Shown piece after piece: positions 40,385-52,519 of a stretch of DNA of 64,000 nucleotides. A program made the position numbers and the translations under genes. This DNA comes from Sclerodactyla briareus. Taxonomy: Eukaryota > Echinodermata > Holothuroidea > Dendrochirotida > Sclerodactylidae. The DNA lies in contig JAODTK010005331.1 in NCBI GenBank assembly GCA_026419785.1, positions 1-64,000 on the forward strand. Reading direction: 5' to 3'. Below the pieces are notes generated by a model that worked only from the letters and a program-made list of their open reading frames with translations, made no database searches and was not told where the DNA came from. Every line of letters starts with the position of its first letter. Position 1 is the first letter of the stretch.

Positions 40385-40543
40385 TTAGTTCTTGTGAACT
40401 CTCAGATGACTCATGAGACCAATGTGGGCTTCGAAGGTTCTGTGGCATTCGGGACAGCTTGTTCCGGATGACATTGCAACTGGGGCCTCGACTGTTTCTG
40501 CCTTTCTCTTTCTTCTGCGCTCAATTTCTGCACACCATGTTGG
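40385..40543 (-). pseudogene. zinc-finger C-terminus, probably of a LINE ORF2
   Basis: The minus-strand frame reads EIERRRKRKAE, a linker, then SCPECHRTFEAHIGLMSHLR and VHKN, and stops at 40385-40387. The spacing is C-x2-C-x12-H-x3-H, a perfect C2H2 finger, and the R-x-F-x-A-x-I-G-L-x-S-H-L-R pattern after a basic coiled stretch is the usual C-terminus of several animal non-LTR retrotransposon ORF2 proteins. The upstream frame (to about 40740) is broken. A host zinc-finger gene is less likely because only one finger is present and it sits right at the stop codon. Confidence 0.6.
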
Positions 40544-43440
40544 CTTTGGAAGTAACTACGCCTTCTCGTATGATGAAGCCCCAATAATTCCTGTCTTCGG
40601 CATTTGTTTCCAAGTTGGCACACTTCTCCACATGCTTGCTTCCAGACTGCCTTCGAATCTTTCCTTTTGACTACCTCTAAGTCCATTCCTTTAGCTATCA
40701 GTGGCAAATTTGCCTGGGTTGGCGTTCATCTGCGTAAAACTCCGTTCAACTTTTCTAACGATTGTACTAAAGGTCTGAAACGCTCGTTCTACTATCAAGG
40801 ACCATGTGATTAGCATGGTCATTGTCCCCGGCATGCTTGCATTTCATGCGAGACAGAAAGGTAAAATGAATGAGTACAGCACCGTCGAACATAGATTGAT
40901 TATTGATAGTTTACTTAGAGAAAGCCATAAAACTAATATGACACCAAGAGATACCAGCAGAAACTGAAGTATTCCACTACTATTTCCACCTAACCAGTGC
41001 ATTCTTGAATGAATTAACATGGTGGACATGTTATAGCACTATCGTATCTACCGAAGGCCAGGGGACGGGCTGTCCCGGGGGATATCCATCGGGGGAAACA
41101 TCGGCAAAGTTGTTGACTTTGGCGAACGCAGATAAGAAGGATGAAGGAAACGCGGACAAAAGGTGAAGGTAAAATTAGGATATTGCTGCCTCCAGCGAAA
41201 TCACCGCTTCCCATCTCCCTGCGGCATGGAGCCGCTACCGGGGTATTCAAAAGGAGTAAGGGAAAATGATTAGACATTTTCACTCTTACGCAACGAGGAA
41301 TTGGGTTGCCATCGAGAAAATACCACACCCAACTGATGACCACAGATACGACATCACTTAGGCGCTCACTCTGGAATCCATGATGTCGAAACTTTCCTCG
41401 GGAGGTTCTTACACTCGAATTTCGATTACTTCTCCACGCCTCTTCGAGCTCCCATCCACTTAGCTGGACCTGTAAGTATCAGTGACCCCACCAACCGGGG
41501 CTATATTTTTTTTCTCTACAGTTTTAATATCCCTCATTATTGGTGAGTAGTTTCTTTGACTTAGAGATTCTGTGTTATCACGGAAATTTATTAATCGGAA
41601 TAGACCACGTTCACTTTAGACCACGTTCGCCACGTTTTCATATCCTAAACAAGTGGTACACAGACTTTGAAGTCGCAGCAAGAAGCTCGTTATATCAAGA
41701 AGCTCCGACCATGTCTGAATAACCAGCTTTATAACACTGACCGTTCCTTTCTATCCATGAATGTTTATGTATTTTTGTGCTGTATATTAATGCCCTGAAG
41801 ACTCCAGAGACTAATCGCTATTTTGTACTTCATCATTACCTGAAGAGGGAGATGCGGATATCCAAAAAACGTGCTTCACTATACATGTACCTTCAAAACA
41901 TTTCTGTTCGGATTTGCCTCCTCCTTGCATTCTACGCTGTATAACTCTTTCCTGAAACTATATCCGCTTGAATATGACTCTGACTAAACTATAACTATTC
42001 TATGCTGGAGGTACGTTGAAGATTGAGTTACTTAGGCACGATATTTTCGGATAGCCTGTAAATCCCATGACTAAGCTATGGTTGATTGCTAACTCATCAT
42101 GTGAATCACCTTTTTGATGATTGGTATGAGTGATCTCTCTTGAAGAAGTGCTTCAAATGGTCGCCAATTACCACACTGTACCTAATGGGCTAACATCTAT
42201 GCCAAAAATAGACATCAATAAATTTCCAATTAAGCGGAAGAGCAATAACACTATGGCAGCAATTATGATGGAAATTGTCTCTCAGAGGAAGGCGTCTTAG
42301 ACATATATACTAACCGATTAAAGTGTGAACATACTCTACACTCATATAAAGCAATACGAGTCGTGTCTTTCGAAAAATAAACTCAATCGTATGAGTACTA
42401 CAGAAAACGTGGGATTCATTGAGCCTAATAGAAAATGACCGATCTTTCAGTTGACATTCTTCGTTTATGGCCATCATCTCCTGGACCTCATTTCTTCTGG
42501 TGGTTTGGTGTTAGATCTCTCGAATCGTTCGCTGGAGTAACACCATAAGCACATATCAGTACTGTACTGCATTCAGGTCTCCGACTCTCTACATGGTATT
42601 GGATCAGAGGGCCATAAATATCGATGAATATTTTTATCAACTTCCTCGTAGCTACGGTAAAACAGCATCGTGTCTCCTGTACTGAATGTTTCTACGGCCT
42701 GACCTGAGTGTAACATGGATCGCCTTCAAATACTGAGGCAATAGTGATATATTGGAGCGTTAGACGTGATCATTTCGTTGTGGTCTAGTGGTACAAAAAT
42801 TAGCGTATTTCTATTCCGTGTTTTTTTGTGAAAAATTGGAAGTCAACGAAATCATATTGTAACGCGTATAGCAAAATGGATCGTCCTTCATAGCATTCGT
42901 CCGCAAGAACTGATGGGATTTTTACCGACGCGATATCGTGAGTCAAGTACAGGTTGTTCATTGTTACCTACTGACCGGGTTGTGAATTGCGTAGGAAACT
43001 CAGACCTGTTATAATAAGTTAAACCTTATTTAGGAATCAACGCCTGTCAATAGTGTTAACGATACAGAGTGAATTGTTACGAATAGTAGTTATTCCTTCC
43101 GATTTATTGTTTATCTCACTCTTATTAGTAAGTAATCGTATTGTTTTTTCACACACGGAAGGTAATATAATTGACCCCTGCAACTGTTTTCAGTACTCTA
43201 CTGTTTAACAGTCTGAACAAAATAAAAACCACTGCCTAATTCTACATATAACTACTTACTCTTCGAACTCTTGCATCGGGAGATGATTAGATTAGCATTT
43301 CTAACACAATGATAGCATTACTACATAACATAAAGCACATTCTATGATTCGATTCGCACTGTTCTGGATAATTTATATGGGTGGCTACGCTGACCTTAAT
43401 CCCATACCCATTCTCCCACCATCACAAAATCAATATAATA
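40544..43440. other. no gene supported
   Basis: The first 200 bp may be upstream sequence of the LINE fragment at 40.4 kb. A 50-bp stretch at 41472-41521 begins GTAAGTAT and ends CTCTACAG like a tiny intron, but no coding exons flank it. A GTGGTCTAGTGGTA A-box-like sequence near 42781 has no B box. Confidence 0.4.
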
Positions 43441-43448
43441 GCTACAAT

Positions 43449-44283
43449 CTGGCAGCGCCACAGGAGGGGGGGGGGCAGGGGGGCGGGCGCTGCCCCCCCC
43501 CCCTATGGGTTTGGGGCGAAAAATATCGGCAGAATGTGTTTTAAATGCACACGTTTTCTTTCGTCGGGGTGGGGTGAAGTGTCAAATTACGTTATCCAAC
43601 TAAGTTTTTTCTATTCGTTCTCACGGAGACTCAAATCGGACTCAACTGTTGGCGTATATAAGCGTTTTCACATGTACGTATGTTACTGTTTTTAAACACG
43701 TGGTCATTATTACCAACCGTTTTAATATCAGGTGAAGGACCAATGTTAACTTGCAATTTGCAGCGCCTTCCGGCCTACGTGTGAACCCACGTGGCACATG
43801 CGTGATTCTCCGACCATGCCGATCTTCGGCCATTAGATATCTTGAATTTTGCATTAGTTCATGAATCTAAATTGATTTCATTATTTACCACCACTTTAGC
43901 ATAACAAATAAGACTTGCATTTTTTTCCTAAAAAAGTAAGCCTGTCTACCTGTACAGACCGTAAGTACAGTTTCATCGGTTTTATTTCTTGTCAGGTGGT
44001 ATCGAATGAAATATTAACTGCCTGGAAAAATTGTCATGCTTTTTATTTTTTTTCTTTCTCCCAGAAATTTAGGATTTTTGTCAAAACTCGTTGAACGTAT
44101 ATACCTTTTACAAAGTGTATCACATGTGGGCCCATTTTGCATCTAATCAGTTAATGACATCAACAAATCGCCAAGGTAGGGGGACACCCACTCCCCACAC
44201 CCCTCCCCTTAGACCCCTCCACCATGTCAGACATCCCATGCCAAATCGTCCCCCTATCGTTAAAACCCTTGGCGCCGCCCCTG
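43449..44283. mobile_element. probable second hAT-like non-autonomous element
   Basis: The left end CTGGCAGCGCCACAGGAGGG is followed by a G-run and C-run forming a strong hairpin (about 43463-43503). The right end, read inward, is CAGGGGCGGCGCCAAGGG, a common hAT end. The flanks GCTACAAT (43441-43448) and GCTCAATA (44284-44291) are related 8-mers that could be a decayed target duplication. The inverted ends match only imperfectly and no transposase motif was found, so this is a weaker case than the element at 16.2 kb. Confidence 0.4.
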
Positions 44284-44599
44284 GCTCAATACAACCACCA
44301 CGGGCCAATCATAAAAAAAAACCTTTTTTATTTAGAGCCCCACTATCGTCATACGACCCACTCTCGTCATTCTGGCCCCTGCCCCCAGACTGGCCCAGAA
44401 CAATCACAACCTGAAACTCCGAGATGACAGCCGGAATACTCACGTCCAAGCTAGAATGTAGATTTTCCCACTCGTCCGCCTACATGACATACGCAGATGA
44501 ATACAGACAGACCTTTGTTCTCCGATGACTCCACCTGAATCACATAGACCCTGAACGGCCCCATTAGTCAGTCTCAGTCAATACATGGTTGTGCATGCG

Positions 44600-44935
44600 T
44601 TCATCAACTGTTGGTCGTTCCACCAGCCGCGGCCAGTCACTACCAGAAAGGACCTCGCGACTCAGGAGAGACCAGTAACCAGATGTACGTCCCTACCAGT
44701 CGACGGAACTCCACGGCCCAACATATGACGTACCAGGGGATGTTTTTCAGCTGTGGGGAACACAAACCCCCACGTGGAAAGGTGCCGTCACGATCGCCAA
44801 CTCCAGTGTAGAGCATGTGGACGTCTGGTACATAAGGAGAGAAGTGCACATCTAACAGGGGCAAATTACTAATTATGCCAAGAGGATGTGCCGCTACCAC
44901 CTGCCTATCATCATAACATGCCAAATGGCGAACAT
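44600..44935 (+). pseudogene. LINE ORF1 (gag-like) CCHC zinc-knuckle relic
   Basis: After one frameshift near 44757, the plus strand reads NTNPHVERCRHDRQLQC, then RACGRLVHKERSAHL. This resembles the paired zinc knuckles of gag-like ORF1 proteins, nucleic-acid-binding proteins of LINE particles. The second knuckle has C (44807), C (44816) and H (44831) at C-x2-C-x4-H spacing, but its final Cys is replaced by Ala (44846). It lies directly upstream of the LINE endonuclease region in the same orientation, as expected for ORF1 before ORF2. The minus-strand open frame over this stretch is a shadow. Confidence 0.5.
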
Positions 44936-45004
44936 AATTCAGTGACAAATGGGTACTCATTGCAGTAATGCGATCTCCTCCTACTAATTTTATCAACACT
45001 AAAA

Positions 45005-45634
45005 TACAGTAAAGGCTAACGATTGTTATTGACATTGGATTTCTGAATCTACTCACCTTCTACTCAAAGTTGATGAATTACAAGCCATTATGTATGAGAC
45101 TGATAAGTCATTTGATGTTTTCCGCACTGAATGACCTTTTTTGATGATACCATTCATGATTTTGAAATTTGTATACCCGTTCACAATGTAAAACGCAAGC
45201 AGACAGATAGAGACGGGGGAGGGTAGCCTCTATATAAAATGATACAGTTTTATTCGTCCCCATGCCGAGTTCGAAATAGCCACCCTCGAGTTAGCCTGAC
45301 AGAGATTATCCTACCACATATAAAATGTATTTTGGGTGTGTTATACCGTCCACTCCAAACACGAAAGTTGACTGGGTCTGATATTTTCAGGAATTTTATG
45401 TGGCCCCATGTGATTCGTTCTCCACCATTGTAATGTAGGTGATTTCAATGTGGACCTACTAGGAAAGAATATGTCAGATGGCCCAATACTTAGATTGTAA
45501 ACTAAAACCTGAAACAAGTGGTACGGTAACCCACTAGAGAAAGTATTCGTCGTCCAAAAATATTAGATCATGTTTACCCACGAGGCCAGACCGAATTGAA
45601 CACATCGAAGTGCCGAAGATAGTTATTGGCCTAG
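45005..45634 (+). pseudogene. LINE ORF2 apurinic-type endonuclease domain, decayed
   Basis: The motifs of a non-LTR retrotransposon endonuclease appear in order across several frames: an N-terminal KVDELQAIM (45066-45092), a segment resembling I-T-E-T-W-L around 45115, a GGG followed by YIK near 45215-45236, GVLYRP (45335-45352), GDFNVDLL with the Asp-Asn of the active site (45438-45461), and DRIEHIEVPK just before the expected S-D-H motif (45589-45618). Frameshifts and stops show the copy is dead. The motif set is that of the CR1/L2/Jockey-like group. The domain is cut off by the insertion at 45638 and resumes at 47077. Confidence 0.72.
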
Positions 45635-45637
45635 TAA

Positions 45638-47073
45638 CGGGTTGTTCACAACGTGTGCGATATGATCCGATACATACGATAACGATACGATAACTTTATC
45701 GGACTGTTTGAAAATACTTCATATATCAATCTTTTATCGTACGATAATTTTATCGATGCGATAATTGCGCTAATGCAGTGATAACTGCGCAATTCTGCGA
45801 AGAGAATGGAACGCCAAACCAGGCTATTTAGAAGTTTGGGCGTAAAAGTGGGTTTTCCCTGATAAAAACGGGTTTTGATTATTGGGTAGTGACGTTCCGG
45901 GGAAGACATTGGCCTCTAGTTGAGCCTCTCGGCTCTATTTGCCGCCATGATGGGATCTACGGAACCATCATTTTAGTTAAACTCCATGATGCCTTCCCCA
46001 TATACAAATAATAGCGTGACCATGAGGTAATACGGAGGTTCATGGTGGCGTCGGCGTCCCACGCATTTATCATTGACTTCAAAGAAAGGGATATGCTTCT
46101 CGTCTAAGTGGTGGGATTGGGTGTTGTGGCTAGTTGAGAGGGGTGAGTAGGAGGGAGTTTCCAGAGGGGGTCGATCCACAGCCTGAACGTCTTGACGGGA
46201 ACTTCATCCTAATCTTCATGTGAAGAAACAGTCGGGGAAAAACGAAGGAGGCCCACGGAAATAGCTATAATTGGTTGGGGATTATGTTCGACTAACGGCC
46301 AAGTTAATAATGTCATGTAGGTCAGTGAGGAAAGTAGTGGGGAACACAAGTGGAGCCGTAGGCAATTTTTCCACGTGCTTATTCTGAGCATAGTAACCAA
46401 GCTCCATTTTCAGTTCATTGACGAATTGACTGGATCCTTCTGGCTACCTCACCATCTGCTCCCTCTTAATTTATTCTTGATACCGATGCTAATTGAGTCA
46501 TGGGGGTGTCCAACTGAGGTAGGCGGGATGGCGAGGTCGCTGCCTGAGTCGTGATCGACAACTGCGCTTACTTGAGGCATCCCGTTGGACGACACCGTCC
46601 ATTGCGTTCTGTCTCCACGAGACTTGGGGTGGAGCCGTCCGCCGGGGCGGACAAGTGCTCATGGTTGGCGCAGCTTGCGCCGGTGTACCCCGGAGAGTTG
46701 GAGGGGAGGACAGGCTCGGACCAGGCTCGACGCTAGAATAAGAGGCTGTAACTGTGTGTTCTGCTTCAAATGGTCATCAACATTTCAATGCCCTCCTACA
46801 AGTACTGAGAAAGACAAACTTCGAATTGCTTCAAAAATGCAATTCTTGGTATTCAACAATTTTGCCGACGTGGCTATTCCACCACACGTCTGAAGCAGAC
46901 AAATGGGAAACTTGTGCTTTCTCACTAAATCCCACCAGTTGGATCTCCGTTATGTTAAGGCGCCGAGACATCCGATAACTTTATCGTAACTACATTTTTA
47001 TCGCACAAGTGTGAAAACTCAATCCGATAATTTATCGTAATCGTATCTTATCTCACCAGTGTGAACAAGCGCT
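45638..47073. mobile_element. PIF/Harbinger-like transposon nested in a LINE
   Basis: The ends are long inverted repeats. The left starts CGGGTTGTTCACAACG, and the right read inward starts AAGCGCTTGTTCACACTGG. Both continue for about 100 bp with repeated CGATAA/TTATCG motifs (CGATAACTTTATCGGA on the left, TACGATAAATTATCGGA on the right). TAA occurs on both sides (45635-45637 and 47074-47076), the 3-bp duplication size of PIF/Harbinger transposases; GTTCACAC ends with GATAA-rich subtermini are also known from that superfamily. Target TTAA cannot be excluded, because the right flank reads TTTAACC. The interior has a GC-rich stretch (46560-46740) but no recognised transposase or Myb-like domain, so it is probably non-autonomous. 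LINE coding sequence on both sides supports the boundaries. Confidence 0.65.
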
Positions 47074-47076
47074 TTA

Positions 47077-47330
47077 ACCCCATTTTTGTTGAGTGGGAAC
47101 GTAAAAAGTATGTCAAACCTCCTAAGGAGACAAAACATGAGTCTATGAGGTATCGCGCCGTTATGAAAATCGATGTAAATGCATTTAAACACGACCTTCA
47201 AAATTGTCCTTGGGAGTGTATTGAGCGAGTCGATGACCCCCCTCATTTAGTATTGTTGACAACACGCGCCACGCAAAGTAAGAGGATCAATAACTGAAGA
47301 CTGGCCCAGTCAGTGAATGGTGTAAACATA
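47077..47330 (+). pseudogene. LINE ORF2 continuation after the nested insertion
   Basis: The plus-strand frame reads PIFVEWERKKYVKPPKETKH, then IDVNAFKHDLQNCPWECIER and VDDP. This is the linker of CR1/L2/Jockey-like ORF2 proteins between the endonuclease and the reverse transcriptase: the P-x-F-V-E-W after S-D-H, the K-x-x-x-M-R-Y-R basic segment, and F-x-x-D-L-Q-x-x-P-W followed by D-D-P. Beyond about 47300 a weakly similar SKRI-N-TEDWP segment appears after a frameshift and then similarity fades; no reverse transcriptase motif follows. It continues the endonuclease relic ending at 45634. Confidence 0.72.
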
Positions 47331-49316
47331 ATAAAATAGTGATACATAGCAAGGAAAACGAAGTGCAATGCATGCTGGCTGGTTCAGACTGACTAGGTAC
47401 CATGCCGAACAGCAGTCTACATATAACCGTCGAAATTTAGCTATTGAAAACGTACATGTGAACAGATACTGGGTGTTAATAGTGACAGTTGTCTGTCGTG
47501 GAACGATCAGGTTGACTCAGTCTGTAAGAATGATCCAGCCGACTGGCTCTGCTAGGCTGCATAACCTTTCATCATACCATACTTGTATTTTGTTTTATAA
47601 CGGTAATTCTACCTTACTATAGTACTGTAACTTGTATGGGCCAAAGTAGTGATAGAATAGTTAAGAAATAAGCGCCTGCAAAAATCTGCGGCCAGAATGA
47701 TACAATGCACCATCGAGACAGATCGGAATATTAGTTCGATGCTTTAAGTTGGTCCTCCTTGGGACGCGTATAAAGTGTAATAATACTATAAAATGGGCTA
47801 TAAGGGCTCTTACCGATCTTTGCGCCCTCATTATATTGCCGATTGTTCCGTTCCCCCATGATGTACATTACCGTTCTCTCAGGTCCACAACCGTAATGAT
47901 TTATTTCTGAAGGTGGAACACGCACTACCATATGATACCTGCTTCTTATGTTCTGCCAAATTGGAACAAACTGCCCATCGAATGTAGAAATGCCAATCTT
48001 TTAAACGTCTTATCAAGCATTTTTACTAAATGTTATTGTTTGTAATATGTTCTGAATTTCTCTTCGTATTTCAACTTCACTAAATTTTTAGTTTTTTTTT
48101 TATATATTCATATATATATTTTGAAAGTTTTTTTTTTTTATTGTAGGCATTTATGACTCCAGTGTTGCTGAACTTTTATGTAGTTTCTGTATACGTCTTA
48201 TTTTCTTTGTTTATCTGTTTTATTGTAATTGATTCGTCAAAGGGCCTCAGGTCAGATTAGCTTTCTAGCTGACTGAGTTTACCCTTGAAGGTTTAGAAAA
48301 AAAAAAAAAAACCTTTCCAACCCAATATCTCAGAATATTTTTTTCAGCAGGCACAGCCCTGTGCTGAACACCTCATCATAACCCGAATGGTCAGATGGTC
48401 ATTTACTGATCATGAGTTACCCATGAGCGGAGCAGAGGTCTGATGAAATGTTAGTAGGATTAGTTGCTGATCATACTGAATGAAAAGAGAAACGTCATTA
48501 ACGTTTCTCGCAGGAAATATTAATATTCAGTTACCCTGATATATTATGTTATGTTCGCCTCATACGCACGCCAGATGCAGCGACGGATTGCAGGCGACAA
48601 TGAGAACTGTTACAGCGATTAATCATCACAGGATGTTACTACGACACCTAATATCTAATTAGCAGGGACATTCTGATACAGTTTAGAGGCCACATGGTAA
48701 TAGGTCTAGCTATATTTCCATCATTGTTATATGGATGCATGGTAGCTCACATTTTGATGACTTCAGAGAGTATGAGTATTTACCAATGTGTCTCAGAAAA
48801 TTAGATGAGGATTACATTATATTGTAATATATACATGTGGTAGTTTGACTAAGATGAAATGAAAATATCGTTCGCGTGCAAGAAGCAGGTAACAACGTGG
48901 AATAGCAATTGGCGATCAATCGGGTTGAACAGCAAACATCGAATATAGCCAGTTCATAGTTCATACGATACAAGTTGCAAGTTGATACGATACAAGTCAA
49001 CAATGGAAATATGCAGCTTGTATAAACGAGTAAATCGGGTATATTACTACTGTTACAACCTCCACTACATCCTCGGCACTTTTTAATAACGGAAAGGATA
49101 ATCTCCGTTCCTTGATGAAAATATCGTTCCGTGATGGTTATAATGTTTAATGTTGGTCCCGGTTTGGAAATGTGAACAAACATTCGAGGAAATTACGGGG
49201 ATGCTTTGAAACTTACATGAATGAAAAAAAAACGCATTTCTTACACAACTGAGGATTAATAAAAAACAGAGGGTAATATGATCGCCTGGAGGGAAATGCT
49301 CCAGTCTAAACACGAC

Positions 49317-49353
<37 letters not shown>

Positions 49354-49484
49354 GTAACAGTGTCCGCATGTGTATTTTGCAAAATCGAATAACATCCAGC
49401 ATGTAATAATGAGAGATGTCATACAAAACCTGCAAAATTCTCGTTTTTCATTGAAATGTACCAACAGTAATCCACTTAGTAATT
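47331..49484. other. no gene supported
   Basis: The first part may be further decayed LINE sequence. T- and A-runs occur at about 48092-48100, 48129-48139 and 48298-48311, and a long A-run is listed separately. No exon or RNA gene was recognised. Confidence 0.4.
49321..49349. repeat. A-run, 29 nt
   Basis: An uninterrupted run of A. It could be the poly-A end of a retroposed sequence lying upstream, but no target duplication or recognisable body was found. Confidence 0.85.
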
Positions 49485-49700
49485 AGTCTCGTTATGGCAA
49501 ACGTGCATTTTCTGTTGCAGCCCCTGCTCTGTGGAACAAGATTCCAGTAATGATTCGCGAGCCATTCTCCTACTCTGCAGGTATTCAAGCGGGCATTGAA
49601 ACCCACTTGTTCCACTTATTATATGATTTAATTTTGTGCAAGGCGCTTAGAAACGCTGTATTAGCGCTATATAAATGCTATTTATATGTTGTTGTTAATT
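49485..49700 (+). mobile_element. LINE (CR1/L2-like) 3' end
   Basis: The frame reads RYGKRAFSVAAPALWNKIP, then ETHLF. This is the hallmark C-terminal segment of CR1/L2/Rex-type LINE ORF2 proteins (Y-G-x-R-A-F-S-V-A-A-P-x-L-W-N followed by L-P). It is followed by GGCGCTTAGAAACGC and TTAGCGCTATATAAATGC (about 49641-49680), the typical 3' untranslated end of such LINEs, then a TTGTTGTTAATTATT tail. It is a 5'-truncated copy, as most LINE insertions are. The same terminus occurs on the minus strand at 27.4 kb. Confidence 0.82.
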
Positions 49701-51841
49701 ATTCTATGAGAGAGGATTGCTGTAATGGGTGGTAGGTGTTGATGCTTACTTTGGAGAGAGAAAGACAGCAAAACTTTGCTGAAGTTGAGTAATTTAATAA
49801 ATGAAACTAAATACCAAAGCTGGTCAACGTGACGTATGCGTTGTTGCGCATTAGAGAGTCTCCCTAATTTCTCTGCATGAAGGACCAAATTTTAAATGCA
49901 AATAACGCCACATAGGAACACGTATTGAACTGGGGATTGAATCTATAGATATTCTCTTCTATCCCCTACTACATAATCATCTAATTGTATCTAAACCAGC
50001 AGTCGTCCTTCAATCCTAAATTGAAGTTCCCCTCTCGTTCTTTTTTGTGTGTTTTACCTTCATTAATTGCTGTCCTGGGTATACTCAGGGGGTCTCGGTT
50101 TCACTGTCTCAAACAATCGACCCAAAGTCGATTTGGTGATTGAACATTCCTAATAATTACATAAGAAAGGACTTTTAGGGTACTATTTGTGAAATTTTAT
50201 ATCGGCATGATAAATAGCTGTATGTGTACTGTCTGTACCTCCTATGACTGTCTGACACATGTCATTATAACTTCATTAATTGACAAACCTTATCCAGCTC
50301 CTAATTATTCTTCAAACCGACGCGTTTTTTTTCTTTGATGTGGAAGCTTGCTCGGAGAACGCTGCTCAAAGATTGAAGAAGAATCCCACATTCTCCGGGA
50401 ACTGTACGTTCCACTTTAAGCAACAATTAATTTAGTTGGCTCATTTTCTCGCAGCAATATACGACAAATATATAACACCTTTAGGTTTCTCGACGGTTAT
50501 GGAAAGGATCACATTAACAGAAACAGGTTGGTGATTTTTGCAAATGTATAGGACCTACGAAAGTATGCGTAATGAGGGATACAACATACCTCAGAGTTTA
50601 TATTCTCTCCAAAAGAGTTACAAAAAACTTTCACAACAGCTGCACCGGTATCTGTTGCTTGATATATTGATGTCCTCCGGGACCAAAGAGATGAAACTGA
50701 CAAAGAAAGGATCAGGCATAAAGTATGATCGATTGAATTGTTTGCTTGTATTCAGTTTGGAACGATATAGTAGATTAGTAGTGATTCGCTACTTGTTAGT
50801 GGGCAAGCTGGGAACATGAGGCTACTGGGGCGGTAGATGCGCACATAGGGCGAGAACCCTGGTCAGAAACAGGAGCAAGAGCCTCGAAATTATTTGAACA
50901 TATTGAAACACATGTTTATATATTTAGAGCAAGCCGTGTAGCCAAATCTATGCCTGTCCTGTTTTGTTATTAACACCTCATAAGCGATACACATGATAAG
51001 AACAGCTCTTGCAGATCGGTGCACTCTTTACTAAATGACGGATAATATGCCTCCGATTTGCGTGACAAACCATTTCCCCTGTGTATTTGTACCGGTCCGT
51101 TTTAAGTGTGAGGAGATCCCCTAACAACTGAACGACGCCGCTGATTAAGAACCCACGGGTGTCTTAGAGTTTAATATAGCATAGCTCATCATGAACGATA
51201 TCTCACCCATTCCAATCAGCTTGAACAGTGTCTTAAATCTGGTCTCCCCCAAATTATACTGGCGTCGTGGTTTCACTGAGCTTGCATGCTATATGTCCAA
51301 AGCGATCCCCAGACAGCCTTCCGATGATTGTTGAATTATAGCTCGCGTAAATGGCTTGGGCGCTAACTTTGGGTAGTCTCACTCCCCTCGTGTCTCCTGA
51401 ATTTCATGACATTTCATATTCTTAAAGAATGACGAATATGATAGGGGTATACTGTATTGACTTGAACTTCTTGAAGGATTGTTCCTAAGACCATTGCAAC
51501 TTCTTGACAAGACGCGACAGTTAGAAAAAAGATATACGTTTTGGAAGCAATGAAGAGGATAGTTTCATTTTACGATTTACTAGAATGTAACTCGATCTAG
51601 TTGAATAAAATTGACCGAGTGCCGGAATTAAAAGGTGAAAAAAAACTCGAGTCCGTCTTTCATAAGTACTTCGTCTGTAAACTGAACTGTGGATCGGCCC
51701 ATGCTTCTGAGATGCGTGCTGGAGACTTTTAAGAAACATTAGTGCTTTTAATCTACTTTATTACCACCTATTTTCATTGTTCGTTCCCGTTTGTATATAA
51801 TTCATAGCCTGTATATTCGTGTAACGGGTAGCTCATAAAAA
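49701..51841. other. no gene supported
   Basis: No splice pair, repeat or element was recognised. Open frames (for example 50538-50819, plus) are of chance length. Confidence 0.4.
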
Positions 51842-51896
51842 GATATATATATATATATATTATATATATATTATATATATATTATATATATATATG
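51842..51896. repeat. TA dinucleotide repeat
   Basis: A pure AT/TA run with regular TT phase breaks every 10-12 bp. It is self-complementary and able to form cruciforms. Confidence 0.9.
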
Positions 51897-52167
51897 CTAA
51901 TGCAAAATATTGGAACATTGTAAAAATAGAGATATCTTTTAGCTCTAGGCTAACATTTTACTGTTGCTTGGCTATAACTTTGATAAAATGGTGATAGATG
52001 CAGTTGCAAGGAAAATTATCATTTTCGCGTGGTGGCAGTGTTTCATCCCAAAAATCGTGTCGTTATAATGATTAGGAATATCGAAATATATTCGAAAGGA
52101 GTAAAGAATGGATTCTCATAATCAGGTTAAAGCGTGATTCCGTCAGGTGAAGATCTGTATGCGTCGG

Positions 52168-52251
52168 GATTATTATTATATTATTATTATTATCATCATC
52201 ATCATCATCATCATCATCATCTCATCATCATCATCGTTATTATTATTATTA

Positions 52252-52286
<35 letters not shown>

Positions 52287-52393
52287 TATTATTATTAGGA
52301 GAAATATTAGGAGTTTCAATTATTACTATCATTATTGTTGTTATTACTATCAACTGATTATATAATCAGTATCATTAGGTCTGGAGTATTATT

Positions 52394-52461
<68 letters not shown>

Positions 52462-52483
52462 ATTATTATTATTATTATTATTA

Positions 52484-52519
<36 letters not shown>

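Noticed and set aside
42776-42830. tRNA-like GTGGTCTAGTGGTA
   Set aside because: A-box-like only; no B box at the right spacing and no cloverleaf.
44640-45056. 138-codon minus-strand open frame
   Set aside because: It is the shadow of the plus-strand CCHC gag-like relic and the start of the LINE endonuclease.
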